DNA of 43,334 bases from the NCBI GenBank assembly GCA_045652125.1, contig JAZRTT010000010.1, positions 1 to 43,334 of the forward strand. The letters run 5' to 3'. Of this stretch, positions 23,890 to 31,901 are shown piece by piece; position 1 is the first letter of the stretch; every line of letters begins with the position of its first letter. Source of the DNA: Avoscillospira sp045652125. GTDB taxonomy: Bacteria; Bacillota; Clostridia; Oscillospirales; Oscillospiraceae. The notes below the pieces were generated by a model that was given only the letters and a program-made list of their open reading frames with translations, had not been told where the DNA came from and ran no database searches. Both the position numbers and the translations under genes were made by a program.

Positions 23890-24975
23890 ATGAACGCAGA
23901 GATTTTTGCGGCCCTGGCACAGTTGGAAAAAGAGCGGGGCATTCCCCAGGCATATATGATCGAAAAGATCACGCAGGCATTGGTTGCCGCCTATAAGAAA
24001 GATAACGACGGCTATACCGACAATGTGTTTGTCGATGTGGCAGACGGGAAAATGCAGATGTATGTTCAGAAAGAAGTGGTGGAGGAAGTATTCTCTCCCA
24101 CGACGGAGATCTCTCTGGAGTCTGCCCGAAAGATCAGTTCCCGTGCCGAGCTGGGCGATCTGGTCAATGTGGATGTGGAGACCAAGGCCTTCGGCCGCAT
24201 TGCCGCACAGACTGCCAAGCAGGTCATCATTCAGGGCATTCGGGAAGCCGAGCGGGGCATGGTCTTTGAAAGCTTCTCCTCCAGAGAACATGAGATTCTT
24301 ACCGGTACGGTTCTTCGAATCGAACCGGATACGGGCAATATAATCGTGCGCATAGGGACAGGGAACGACCGCACCGATGCGCTGCTGGCAAGCTCCGAGC
24401 AGGTTCGCAGTGAGCAGTACAAGGAAGGCGATCTGATTCGGGTGTATGTGGTGGAAGTACGCCGCTCCAACCGCGGTCCGCAGGTCATCGTATCCCGAAC
24501 CCACCCCGGACTGGTCAAGCGGCTGTTTGAGCTGAATGTGCCGGAGATCGAAAACGGCGAGGTAGAAGTCAAGTCTATTGCCCGGGAACCCGGTTCCCGC
24601 ACCAAGATCGCCGTTTGCCCCACAGAGGAGAACATCGATGCCGTGGGCGCTTGCGTCGGTCCCAGAGGAGGACGTGTGGGCGCGGTGGTGGACGAACTGC
24701 GGGGCGAAAAGATGGATATCGTCGTCTGGTCCGAGGATCCGGAGCAGTTTGTGGCTTCCGCCCTGTCTCCTGCCGATGTGGTTTCCGTTACGGTGCTGCC
24801 CGGTATGACCAAGGCCTGCCGCGTCATCGTTCCCGATGATCAACTGTCCCTGGCCATTGGCAAGGAGGGTCAGAACGCTCGTCTGGCAGCCCGCCTCACC
24901 GGTTACAAGATCGATATTAAGCCCGCATCTCAGGCAGACGATCTGCCGGAGCCCGAGGAAATGGCTGAGGAATAA
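23890..24975 (+). CDS. nusA: Transcription termination/antitermination factor NusA
   Basis: Binds RNA polymerase and nascent RNA to control pausing, termination and antitermination. The 361 residues show an N-terminal polymerase-binding domain (about 1-125), an S1 domain (about 130-200, ILTGTVLRIEPDTGNIIVRIG) and tandem KH domains (about 205-345), with VGACVGPRGGRVGAVVDEL and LAIGKEGQNARLAARLTG as the GXXG loops. It lacks the C-terminal acidic repeats of proteobacterial NusA, as usual in Firmicutes. A TTG at 23881 is nearer to AAGGAGG, but the conserved family start MNAEIFAAL favours ATG at 23890. Confidence 0.96.
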   Translation: MNAEIFAALAQLEKERGIPQAYMIEKITQALVAAYKKDNDGYTDNVFVDVADGKMQMYVQKEVVEEVFSPTTEISLESARKISSRAELGDLVNVDVETKAFGRIAAQTAKQVIIQGIREAERGMVFESFSSREHEILTGTVLRIEPDTGNIIVRIGTGNDRTDALLASSEQVRSEQYKEGDLIRVYVVEVRRSNRGPQVIVSRTHPGLVKRLFELNVPEIENGEVEVKSIAREPGSRTKIAVCPTEENIDAVGACVGPRGGRVGAVVDELRGEKMDIVVWSEDPEQFVASALSPADVVSVTVLPGMTKACRVIVPDDQLSLAIGKEGQNARLAARLTGYKIDIKPASQADDLPEPEEMAEE

Positions 24976-25004
24976 AAAGCAGTAAATTTTGCAGGAGGTG
25001 GCCC

Positions 25005-25277
25005 ATGCAAAAGAAAATTCCCATGCGCCAATGTCTTGGCTGTCGGGAGATGAAACCGAAAAAAGAGCTTATCCGGGTAGTCAAATCGCCGGAAGGCGAG
25101 ATCTCTCTGGATTTCCGGGGCAAAGCACCGGGACGGGGTGCTTACCTGTGTCCGGATGCCAACTGCCTGAAACGGGCCATCAAGTCCAAAGCACTGGAAC
25201 GGGGATTTGAGACCCAGATCCCCAAGGAGATCTACGATGGGCTGGTTTCGGCTATGGAGGATGGCAGCCATGGATAA
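25005..25277 (+). CDS. ylxR: YlxR-family (DUF448) RNA-binding protein
   Basis: Small protein of 90 residues always found between nusA and infB in Firmicutes. It has the motif MRQCLGCREMKPKKELIRVV, then LDFRGKAPGRGAYLCPDANCLKRA, with a GRGAY(L/V)C loop and three cysteines. It has been described as a nucleic-acid-binding protein; in some Firmicutes YlxR has been reported to affect transcription and RNase P. GGAGG lies eight bases before ATG. Its 3' end overlaps the next gene by 8 bp. Confidence 0.93.
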   Translation: MQKKIPMRQCLGCREMKPKKELIRVVKSPEGEISLDFRGKAPGRGAYLCPDANCLKRAIKSKALERGFETQIPKEIYDGLVSAMEDGSHG

Positions 25278-25704
25278 CAGACAGCGTGCCTTGAATTATC
25301 TGGGTCTTGCCCGCAGAGGCAACAACATCGCCATTGGCGAAGAGCCGGTAGGAATCGCCTGCCGGGGCAGCCATGCAAGGCTGCTGCTTTTGGCCAAGGA
25401 TGCGGCAGATCACAGCTTCTGGCGGGCCCGGTCCTTTACAGCGGGCGGAAAACCCCCGGTGATCCGGGTCCCCTACACAAAGGCAGAGCTGGGTGATGCC
25501 ATGGGTGTCAATGCCTGTGCCATGGCAGCGTTTACAGATGTGGCTCTGGCGCTGGCTTTTTTGAAAGCTCTGGATGAGCCGGAACACTACGCCAAATTGT
25601 TGGAAACGCTGGAATATCAGGTTTCCCGGGTAGAGAAACGCCGCAGGGAAGAAAAGGCCCATCAGAAGAATATCCGGACAGGCAGAAAGAAACAAGCACG
25701 ATAA
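25270..25704 (+). CDS. L7Ae/YlxQ-like ribosomal-type RNA-binding protein
   Basis: A 144-residue protein with an L7Ae/L30e/Gadd45-like fold: ALNYLGLARRGNNIAIGEEPV at the N-terminus, ARLLLLAKDAADHS in the middle and ALGDAMGVNACAMAAFTDVALA-like residues before a basic tail (RVEKRRREEKAHQKN). YlxQ binds kink-turn RNA. It is longer than YlxQ of Bacillus (about 100) because of the Lys/Arg-rich tail. ATG at 25270 has GGAGG nine bases upstream; an ATG at 25261 touches that site and is unlikely. Overlap with ylxR suggests coupling. Confidence 0.9.
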   Translation: MDNRQRALNYLGLARRGNNIAIGEEPVGIACRGSHARLLLLAKDAADHSFWRARSFTAGGKPPVIRVPYTKAELGDAMGVNACAMAAFTDVALALAFLKALDEPEHYAKLLETLEYQVSRVEKRRREEKAHQKNIRTGRKKQAR

Positions 25705-25731
25705 TTTATCTCACTTATGGAGGTGGCTATA

Positions 25732-28047
25732 TTGAGTTTAATCAAGTACCGTATCGGCGATATGGCAAAAGATTTTGGAGTGCCGAGTAAGGTTATTTCC
25801 AATCTTGTGGCCGAGTTTTTTGAAAAACCCAAAAGCACACAGCAGCTGCTGACAGAAGAGCAGCTCAATCTGCTTTTTGATGTCATGACCCAACGCAATC
25901 AGATCGAGAGCATTGAGCAGATCTTTGCCGTGATGCCTGCACCCAAGGCAGAAGCACCCAAAGAAGAACCCAAGGAAGAAAAAGCCAAGGAAGAGGCATC
26001 TGCAGCGCCGCAGTCTGCACCCCAGGCACAGCCTGAGACAGGAAAACCCAGGGAGCCGGAACGCAAAAGAGAGCGTCGGATCATTGATACCAGCGCGGTT
26101 ACAGTCAATGCAGACCGGTTTGACGATCGGGTGGATGTGCTGGTGTCCGAGCGGGAGCAGAAATTCTCCGGCGGCAAGCAAAAGATCGGCAACAAGAACA
26201 AGCAGCAGAACCGCAATAAATTTGCCGGCAACAAGCGCCGCTCCGAAGAACAGGAGAAGATGCGCCGACTGCAGCTGGAGGTTGCCAAAAAAGCACCGCT
26301 GACCGTGAAAATTCCTGATGAGATCACGGTGGGCGAGCTGGCATCCCGGATGAAAAAGACGGCTGCGGAGATCATCAAATATCTGCTGGTCAACCTGGGC
26401 ATTATGGCCAATTTGAACCAGACCATTGATTTTGAGACTGCCGAGCTGGTGGCTACGGAACTGGGCTGCAGAGTGGAAAAAGAAATCATTGTCACCATTG
26501 AAGAACGGCTCATTGACGACCGGGAAGATACAGCCGAAGAATTGGAACCCCGCTGCCCTGTTGTGGTGGTCATGGGCCACGTGGACCACGGAAAGACCTC
26601 TTTGCTGGATGCGGTTCGCAAGACCAATGTGGTCTCCGGTGAAGCAGGCGGCATTACCCAGCACATCGGTGCCTATATGGTCCAGTGCGGCGGCCAGCCC
26701 ATCACCTTCCTGGATACTCCCGGTCACGCCGCCTTTACCTCCATGCGTGCCCGCGGTGCCATGTGTACGGATATTGCCATTTTGGTAGTTGCCGCAGATG
26801 ACGGAATCATGCCCCAGACCATTGAAGCCATCAACCATGCAAAGGCAGCAGAGATTCCCATTATTGTGGCCATCAACAAAATAGATAAGCCCACCGCCAA
26901 TCCCGACAAGATCATGCAGCAATTGACCGAGCATGGCCTGCTGCCGGAAGCCTGGGGCGGAGATACGGTCATTTGTCCCATTTCCGCCAAGGTGGGAACG
27001 GGCATCGATGAGCTGCTGGAAATGGTTCTGCTCACTGCCGAGGTGCAGGAACTGAAGGCCAACCCCAACCGCCTGGCCAAGGGCGTGGTCATTGAAGCCC
27101 GCCTGGATAAGAACCGTGGCCCTGTGGCTACTTTGCTGGTGCAGAACGGCACCCTCAATCAGGGCGATGTTATCATTGCCGGTACGGCTGTGGGCCGCGT
27201 CCGTGTCATGACCGATGACAAGGGGCGTACAGTAAAAACAGCCGGTCCTTCCATGCCGGTGGAGATCACCGGTCTTGCCGAAGTGCCCGGTGCAGGCGAT
27301 ATCTTTAACGCAGTTGAGGATGAGCGTATGGCACGCCAGCTGGTGGACCAGCGGAAGGAAGAACTGAAGGCTGCTGCCAACAAGCCCGTGGGCAAGGTCT
27401 CTCTGGAGGACCTGTTTGCACAGATTCAGGAAGGACAGATGAAGGAACTGAACCTGATCGTCAAGGCTGATGTGCAGGGTTCTGCCGAAGCTGTCAAGAC
27501 CTCTCTGGAGAAGATCACCAACGAAGAAGTCCGGGTCAAGGTCATCCACGCCGGCGTCGGTGCCATCAATGAAAACGACGTGCTGCTGGCTTCCACCTCC
27601 AATGCTATTATCGTCGGCTTCAATGTCCGCCCCGATCATGTGGCACAGGCGGCAGCCGCCCGTGCCAAGGTGGATATGCGGATGTACCGCGTGATCTACG
27701 ATGCCATCGATGAGATTCAGGATGCCATGAAGGGTATGCTGGCACCTAAATTCAAAGAGAGCATCATCGGTCACGCCGAAGTGCGTATGACTTATAAAGT
27801 CTCTGCCATCGGTACAGTCGCCGGCTGTTTCGTCAAGGACGGCAAGATCACCAGAGACGCACAGGTTCGTGTTCTGCGGGATAATATCGTGATTTACGAG
27901 GGTGTATTGGGCTCTTTGCAGAGATTCAAGGATTCTGTCAAGGAAGTGGCCGCCAACTACGAGTGCGGCATGACCATTGATCGTTACAACGATATCAAAG
28001 AAGGCGACATTTTTGAATGCTTCGTTATGGAGCAGATCAAGGAATAA
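25732..28047 (+). CDS. infB: Translation initiation factor IF-2
   Basis: GTPase that brings fMet-tRNA to the 30S subunit. The 771-residue protein has an N-terminal IF2N domain, a long Lys/Glu/Pro/Ala-rich linker (about 60-180), a second IF2N domain (about 190-245) and the G domain from about 280 (VMGHVDHGKTSLLDA, DTPGHAAFTSMRARG, INKIDKP). Domains II to IV follow, with the fMet-tRNA-binding C2 domain at the end. The start is TTG at 25732, seven bases after GGAGGT, giving the family N-terminus M-SLIKYRIGDMAKDF. An ATG at 25717 lies before the ribosome binding site and is rejected. Confidence 0.96.
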   Translation: MSLIKYRIGDMAKDFGVPSKVISNLVAEFFEKPKSTQQLLTEEQLNLLFDVMTQRNQIESIEQIFAVMPAPKAEAPKEEPKEEKAKEEASAAPQSAPQAQPETGKPREPERKRERRIIDTSAVTVNADRFDDRVDVLVSEREQKFSGGKQKIGNKNKQQNRNKFAGNKRRSEEQEKMRRLQLEVAKKAPLTVKIPDEITVGELASRMKKTAAEIIKYLLVNLGIMANLNQTIDFETAELVATELGCRVEKEIIVTIEERLIDDREDTAEELEPRCPVVVVMGHVDHGKTSLLDAVRKTNVVSGEAGGITQHIGAYMVQCGGQPITFLDTPGHAAFTSMRARGAMCTDIAILVVAADDGIMPQTIEAINHAKAAEIPIIVAINKIDKPTANPDKIMQQLTEHGLLPEAWGGDTVICPISAKVGTGIDELLEMVLLTAEVQELKANPNRLAKGVVIEARLDKNRGPVATLLVQNGTLNQGDVIIAGTAVGRVRVMTDDKGRTVKTAGPSMPVEITGLAEVPGAGDIFNAVEDERMARQLVDQRKEELKAAANKPVGKVSLEDLFAQIQEGQMKELNLIVKADVQGSAEAVKTSLEKITNEEVRVKVIHAGVGAINENDVLLASTSNAIIVGFNVRPDHVAQAAAARAKVDMRMYRVIYDAIDEIQDAMKGMLAPKFKESIIGHAEVRMTYKVSAIGTVAGCFVKDGKITRDAQVRVLRDNIVIYEGVLGSLQRFKDSVKEVAANYECGMTIDRYNDIKEGDIFECFVMEQIKE

Positions 28048-28101
28048 AGAATTGACAATTGATAATGGATAATTGACAATGGATGTGTCCGCTTTGCGGA
28101 C
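28048..28101 (+). repeat. Truncated interspersed repeat between infB and rbfA
   Basis: AT-rich spacer with ATTGACAAT twice (28051-28059, 28072-28080) followed by the hairpin GTCCGC-TTT-GCGGAC (28087-28101). It resembles one half of the element at 29438-29539. It lies inside the operon and does not break a gene. Confidence 0.55.
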
Positions 28102-28122
28102 GGATTTCAAAAGGAGTTATCA

Positions 28123-28485
28123 ATGGCATCTAACAGAAAAGGACGGATCAACGAAGAACTGCAGCGGGAGCTCAGCTCTCTGATCCGCGCATTAAAAGAC
28201 CCCAGAGTGCAGCAATCCATGGTTTCCGTTACGAAGGTGGAGGCCACCGGAGATCTGCGATATGCCAAGGTCTATATCAGCGTTCTGGATAAGGACAAAG
28301 GCAAAGAAACACTCAAAGGCCTGCGGTCTGCCGGTGGATGGCTCCGCCGGGAGATCGGCAGCCGGCTCCAACTGCGCTATACTCCGGAACTGGTGTTCGA
28401 ACAGGACGATTCCATTGCTTACGGCGCCAAAATGTTCGATCTGCTGCGGTCTTTGGATACACCCAAGCAGGAGGACGGAGAATGA
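28123..28485 (+). CDS. rbfA: Ribosome-binding factor A
   Basis: Cold-shock-linked 30S maturation factor that binds 16S rRNA near helix 1. The 120-residue protein has the KH-like fold with RINEELQRELSSLIRALKDPR at the N-terminus, VSVTKVEATGDLRYAKVYIS in the middle and the RLQLRYTPELVFEQDDS signature near the end. AAAGGAG lies eight bases before ATG. Its stop codon overlaps the nrnA start as ATGA. Confidence 0.95.
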   Translation: MASNRKGRINEELQRELSSLIRALKDPRVQQSMVSVTKVEATGDLRYAKVYISVLDKDKGKETLKGLRSAGGWLRREIGSRLQLRYTPELVFEQDDSIAYGAKMFDLLRSLDTPKQEDGE

Positions 28486-29432
28486 ACACCCTTGGAGAGG
28501 CAGCTCAATGGCTGCAGCGGCGGGATAATTTCCTCATTCTGACTCACCGCAGACCCGACGGCGATGCCACAGGCTGTTCGATTGCCCTGTGTCTGGGCTT
28601 GAGGAGTCTGGGAAAAACGGCATATATCTGGGAGAATCCCCAATTTACCCCCCGGTATGCCTCCCGGCTGGCAGGGTTGACTACCGGGCAGATTCGGAAA
28701 GAAGCTGCGGTAGTAGCGGTGGATCTGGCCACAGAGGATCTGCTGCCCGTAGGGGGAGAGGTGTTTGCCGGCAGGATACAGTTATGCCTGGATCATCACC
28801 CCAGCAACACCGGCTATGCAGAAGAAACCCTCCTGCAGACGGAATGTGCCGGCTGCGGCGAGCTGATCTGGGATCTTCTGGAGGAAATGGGTGTGGTCAT
28901 TACCAAAGAGATGGCAGAAGCGGTGTATATTGCCATCTCTACGGACAGCGGATGTTTCCGCTTTGCCAACACTACGGCGCGGACATTGCACACGGCGGCA
29001 AAAACGGTGGAACACGGTGCAGATACTGCACCCATCAACCGGGAATTGTTTGAGATCAAGACCAAGGGTCGTTTGCGGCTGGAAGCAAGGCTCATGAACA
29101 CCATGGAGTTCTATGCCGACGGCAAGGTGGCCATCGCCTGTCTGCCCCAGAGCTGGGTGGAGGAGCTGGAAGTCACCGAGGACGATCTGGACAGCATTTC
29201 CGGCTTCCCCAGAGCCATCGATGGGGTCTGCGTCGGCGTTATGGTTCGGGATTCCGAACCGGGCAGAGCCAAAATGTCCGTGCGGACAGCTTCCGGCTAC
29301 AATGCATCGGAGTATTGTGCCCGATTGGGCGGCGGCGGTCATGCTGCTGCGGCAGGCTGCTCCGTTCCCGGCACGCTGGAGGATGGAAAACGGGCCATTT
29401 TGCAGGTGTTGAGAGAAGAAAAGGTTATTTAA
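28482..29432 (+). CDS. nrnA: DHH/DHHA1 phosphoesterase, NrnA-like oligoribonuclease / pAp phosphatase
   Basis: Predicted to degrade nanoRNA and dephosphorylate 3',5'-bisphosphate nucleosides. The 316 residues start with the DHH-domain metal motif LTHRRPDGDATGCS (D26, D28), then VVAVDLATEDLL, the DHH motif LDHHPSN and ISTDSGCFRF. The DHHA1 domain near the end has LGGGGHAAAAGCSV, the RNA-binding GGGH motif. ATG overlaps the rbfA stop codon. rbfA-nrnA-truB-ribF is the standard order in Clostridia. Some relatives act on cyclic dinucleotides (GdpP, PdeA), but those carry extra domains that are absent here. Confidence 0.93.
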   Translation: MNTLGEAAQWLQRRDNFLILTHRRPDGDATGCSIALCLGLRSLGKTAYIWENPQFTPRYASRLAGLTTGQIRKEAAVVAVDLATEDLLPVGGEVFAGRIQLCLDHHPSNTGYAEETLLQTECAGCGELIWDLLEEMGVVITKEMAEAVYIAISTDSGCFRFANTTARTLHTAAKTVEHGADTAPINRELFEIKTKGRLRLEARLMNTMEFYADGKVAIACLPQSWVEELEVTEDDLDSISGFPRAIDGVCVGVMVRDSEPGRAKMSVRTASGYNASEYCARLGGGGHAAAAGCSVPGTLEDGKRAILQVLREEKVI

Positions 29433-29437
29433 TGCAG

Positions 29438-29539
29438 AATGCAGAATGAAGAATGCAGAATTGAGGTATCCGCTGAAAGCGGATGATCAAAATCGTCGCC
29501 TTTGGCGACACCTCCATTTTGCATTTATCATTTTGCATT
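29438..29539. repeat. MITE-like inverted-repeat element between nrnA and truB
   Basis: Two 30-bp arms, 29438-29467 and 29510-29539, are imperfect inverted repeats (25 of 30 positions match). Each arm is built from AATGCAGAATGA-like units. Between them lie two small hairpins, ATCCGCT-GAA-AGCGGAT (29468-29484) and GTCGCC-TTT-GGCGAC (29495-29509). No coding capacity. It replaces the usual short nrnA-truB junction. Confidence 0.75.
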
Positions 29540-29557
29540 TGTGAACGGAGTGAGCCT

Positions 29558-30436
29558 ATGCCCTGTGGGATTATCATAATTGACAAGCCTGAGGGTTGGA
29601 CCAGCCAGGATGTGGCGGCCAAGCTTCGAGGCGTGTTTCATGAACGGCGGATCGGTCATGGGGGTACCTTAGACCCTATGGCTACCGGCGTTCTGCCCAT
29701 TTTTATCGGCCGTGCCACCAGGGCCGTGGAATTTTTCGAATCGGCGGAAAAGGAATATGTGGCAGGCCTGCGGCTGGGTTTGCAGACCAATACGCAGGAC
29801 ACTACCGGTGAAGTGACGGCGGAAACCCCGGTGACCGTTACCCGGTCTCAGGTAGAGGCGGTTTTGCAGCAATTTTTGGGAAAACAGCAGCAGATTCCGC
29901 CCATGTATTCCGCTGTGAAGATCGGCGGAAAAAAACTCTATGAACTGGCTCGTCAGGGCAAGACTGTGGAGCGGAAGCCCCGTGATATTGAAATTTTGGA
30001 GCTGGAGCTGCTGGAGGGGGAAAGCTGCGACTATTCCATCCGTGTCCGCTGCTCCAAGGGCACCTATATCCGTACTTTGTGCCATGATATTGGACGGGCT
30101 TTGGGCTGCGGCGGCTGCATGTCCTCTCTGCGGCGAACCGAAGCAGGATGCTATGACCTTTCACAGGCGATTACGATGGAGGAGCTGCTTCACCATGAGA
30201 GCCCGGAAAGCCTGCTGCTGCCGGTGGACAGCCTGTTTGCCCAGCTGCCTGCCCACACCGTGGGAGAAAAGCAACTGAAAATGGTGTATAACGGCGGTGC
30301 GGTGAAAGCAGACCGACTTCCTGACGGCCTGTATCGGGTTTACAGCCCGGACGGGACATTCCTCATGGTGGGAAAGGCAAAGGCAGGTCTGCTTCATACG
30401 GAAAAGAGCTTTTTTGAGGTGAAGAAAGTTGAGTGA
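29558..30436 (+). CDS. truB: tRNA pseudouridine-55 synthase
   Basis: Makes pseudouridine 55 in the T arm of tRNA. The 292-residue protein has the family motif GHGGTLDPMATGVLP with the catalytic D39, followed by the Y of EKEYVAGLRLG, and the KxGxY segment (SAVKIGGKKLYELARQG). RCSKGTYIRTLCHDIG is the late signature. A frame continues upstream to 29483 through the repeat element, but ATG at 29558 has GGAG eight bases before it and starts the family N-terminus MPCGIIIIDKPEG. Its end overlaps ribF by 8 bp. Confidence 0.95.
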   Translation: MPCGIIIIDKPEGWTSQDVAAKLRGVFHERRIGHGGTLDPMATGVLPIFIGRATRAVEFFESAEKEYVAGLRLGLQTNTQDTTGEVTAETPVTVTRSQVEAVLQQFLGKQQQIPPMYSAVKIGGKKLYELARQGKTVERKPRDIEILELELLEGESCDYSIRVRCSKGTYIRTLCHDIGRALGCGGCMSSLRRTEAGCYDLSQAITMEELLHHESPESLLLPVDSLFAQLPAHTVGEKQLKMVYNGGAVKADRLPDGLYRVYSPDGTFLMVGKAKAGLLHTEKSFFEVKKVE

Positions 30437-31322
30437 AAAACGGGTCATAGCTCTGGGCTTTTTTGACGGTGTCCATTTGGGTCACGGGGCCTTGCTGGAA
30501 CTGGCCCGAAAGCGGGCCGATGAACTTGGATGCAAGGCGGCAGTTCTGACCTTCGATCCCCATCCCAACACAGTGATCTTTGGCAATCAAACGCCTCTTA
30601 TCAACACGTTGGAGGAGCGAAAGCAGCTGGTGATGGGTCTTTACGGCATGGAGGAAATGCTGATCTTGCCCTTTGACCGTGAAATGATGGAACTGCCATG
30701 GGACAGCTTTGTCCGCAAGGTACTGGTGGAGCAGTTTTGCGGTGTCCATTTTGTTTGCGGTCATGATTATACCTTCGGTTATCAGGGGCAGGGGGATGCA
30801 AAAAAGCTTCAGACGCTGTGCAACACATTGCATTTGGGCTGTGATGTGGTGGAAAAGGTGGAGCTGTTGGGGTCAGAGGTGTCCTCGACCCGAATCCGAA
30901 AACTGCTGGAACAGGGAGATCTGGGAACAGCCAATCTGCTTTTGGGTCACCGACATTTTTTCACAGGCACCGTAACCTGCGGAAAAAAACTGGGAAGAAC
31001 CCTGGGATTTCCCACGGCCAATCTGCTTTTATCCGAAGATGTTTTGCTTCCCGCCTGTGGTGTTTATGCCGCTGCGGTCACGTTGTTCGATGGGACATCT
31101 TACAAGGCGGTAACCAATGTGGGACAGCGTCCCACGGTGGATGATGGAGAACACATTACGGTGGAAAGCTGGCTGCTGGATTACGCAGGCGACCTGTACG
31201 GTCAGACCGTTCAGGTGGAATTGTGGAGCTATCTCCGCCCGGAACAGAAATTTGAAAGTCTGGATGAGCTGAAAGCCGCTGTTCGGAAGGACATTGAAAC
31301 AGTAAAAAAAGACATCCCCTGA
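30429..31322 (+). CDS. ribF: Bifunctional riboflavin kinase / FAD synthetase
   Basis: Makes FMN and then FAD from riboflavin and ATP. The 297-residue protein has the adenylyltransferase motif GFFDGVHLGH (10-19), TFDPHP near 38-43, the VSSTRIRKLL segment near 150, then the kinase domain with GKKLGRTLGFPTANL (about 184-198), TNVGQRPTVDDG and LDYAGDLYGQTVQVELWSYLRPE. The start is TTG, eight bases after GAGGTG and overlapping the truB stop. Last gene of the operon; a terminator follows directly. Confidence 0.95.
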   Translation: MSEKRVIALGFFDGVHLGHGALLELARKRADELGCKAAVLTFDPHPNTVIFGNQTPLINTLEERKQLVMGLYGMEEMLILPFDREMMELPWDSFVRKVLVEQFCGVHFVCGHDYTFGYQGQGDAKKLQTLCNTLHLGCDVVEKVELLGSEVSSTRIRKLLEQGDLGTANLLLGHRHFFTGTVTCGKKLGRTLGFPTANLLLSEDVLLPACGVYAAAVTLFDGTSYKAVTNVGQRPTVDDGEHITVESWLLDYAGDLYGQTVQVELWSYLRPEQKFESLDELKAAVRKDIETVKKDIP

Positions 31323-31337
31323 GGGATGTCTTTTTTT
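31304..31337. terminator. Bidirectional terminator after ribF and the fumarase genes
   Basis: AAAAAAAGACATCCC (about 31304-31317) pairs with GGGATGTCTTTTTTT (31323-31337). It overlaps the ribF stop and also lies just after the minus-strand fumarase beta gene. Confidence 0.9.
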
Positions 31338-31345
31338 GTATCTGA

Positions 31346-31900
31346 TCACAGGCTTTTTAGATACGCCTGACGGCCGGTCTGGTAAAGGTTGTTGCCCTCG
31401 GCGTCGATGATGACCACCACAGGGAAGTCCTCTACCTCCAGACGGCGGATAGCTTCTGCACCCAGATCTTCATAAGCGATGACCTCTGCTTTTTTGATGC
31501 ACTTGCTCAAAAGAGCGCCTGCACCGCCGATGGCGCCGAAGTAGACGGCACCATGCTCCTTCATGGCGTTGATGACATTGTCATCCCGCTTGCCCTTGCC
31601 GATCATGCCGGTCTGTCCCTGAGCAATGAGAATGGGGCTGTAAGCGTCCATGCGGTAGGAGGTGGTAGGGCCGGCAGAGCCGATGGCCTGACCTTCCCTG
31701 GCAGGGGTGGGACCCACGAAGTAGATGACGGCATCCTTAATGGGCAGGGGCAGTTCCTTGCCCTGAGCCACCAGTTCGCACAGGCGCTTGTGGGCGGCAT
31801 CCCGGGCGGTATAGATCACACCGGACAGCAGGCAGCTGTCACCGGCCTTCAGCTTCCGGGCATCTTCCCGGGTCAGAGGGGTCTTGACGGAAATGGCCAT
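31346..31900 (-). CDS. Class I fumarate hydratase, beta (C-terminal) subunit
   Basis: Subunit of the [4Fe-4S] fumarase/tartrate dehydratase family, 184 residues. It begins with a short beta-rich region (PLTREDARKLKAGDSCLLSGVIYTARDAAHKRL) and carries VIYFVGPTPAREGQAIGSAGPTTSYRMD, the clear family motif, then GKGKRDDNVINAMKEHGAVYFGAIGGAGALLSK. The gene follows the alpha subunit gene with a single intervening base, so the two are translated together. FumA/FumB of proteobacteria are the fused form. The related L(+)-tartrate dehydratase TtdAB cannot be excluded by eye, but fumarase is more usual in Clostridia. Confidence 0.9.
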   Translation of the reverse strand: MAISVKTPLTREDARKLKAGDSCLLSGVIYTARDAAHKRLCELVAQGKELPLPIKDAVIYFVGPTPAREGQAIGSAGPTTSYRMDAYSPILIAQGQTGMIGKGKRDDNVINAMKEHGAVYFGAIGGAGALLSKCIKKAEVIAYEDLGAEAIRRLEVEDFPVVVIIDAEGNNLYQTGRQAYLKSL

Positions 31901-31901
31901 A

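Noticed and set aside
25738..28110. 790-codon minus-strand frame opposite infB
   Set aside because: Mirror of IF-2 codon bias, His/Asp/Gly-rich, no promoter.
28338..28481. Upstream extension of the NrnA frame into rbfA
   Set aside because: The ATGA overlap at 28482 with an adjacent GGAG and the family N-terminus define the start.
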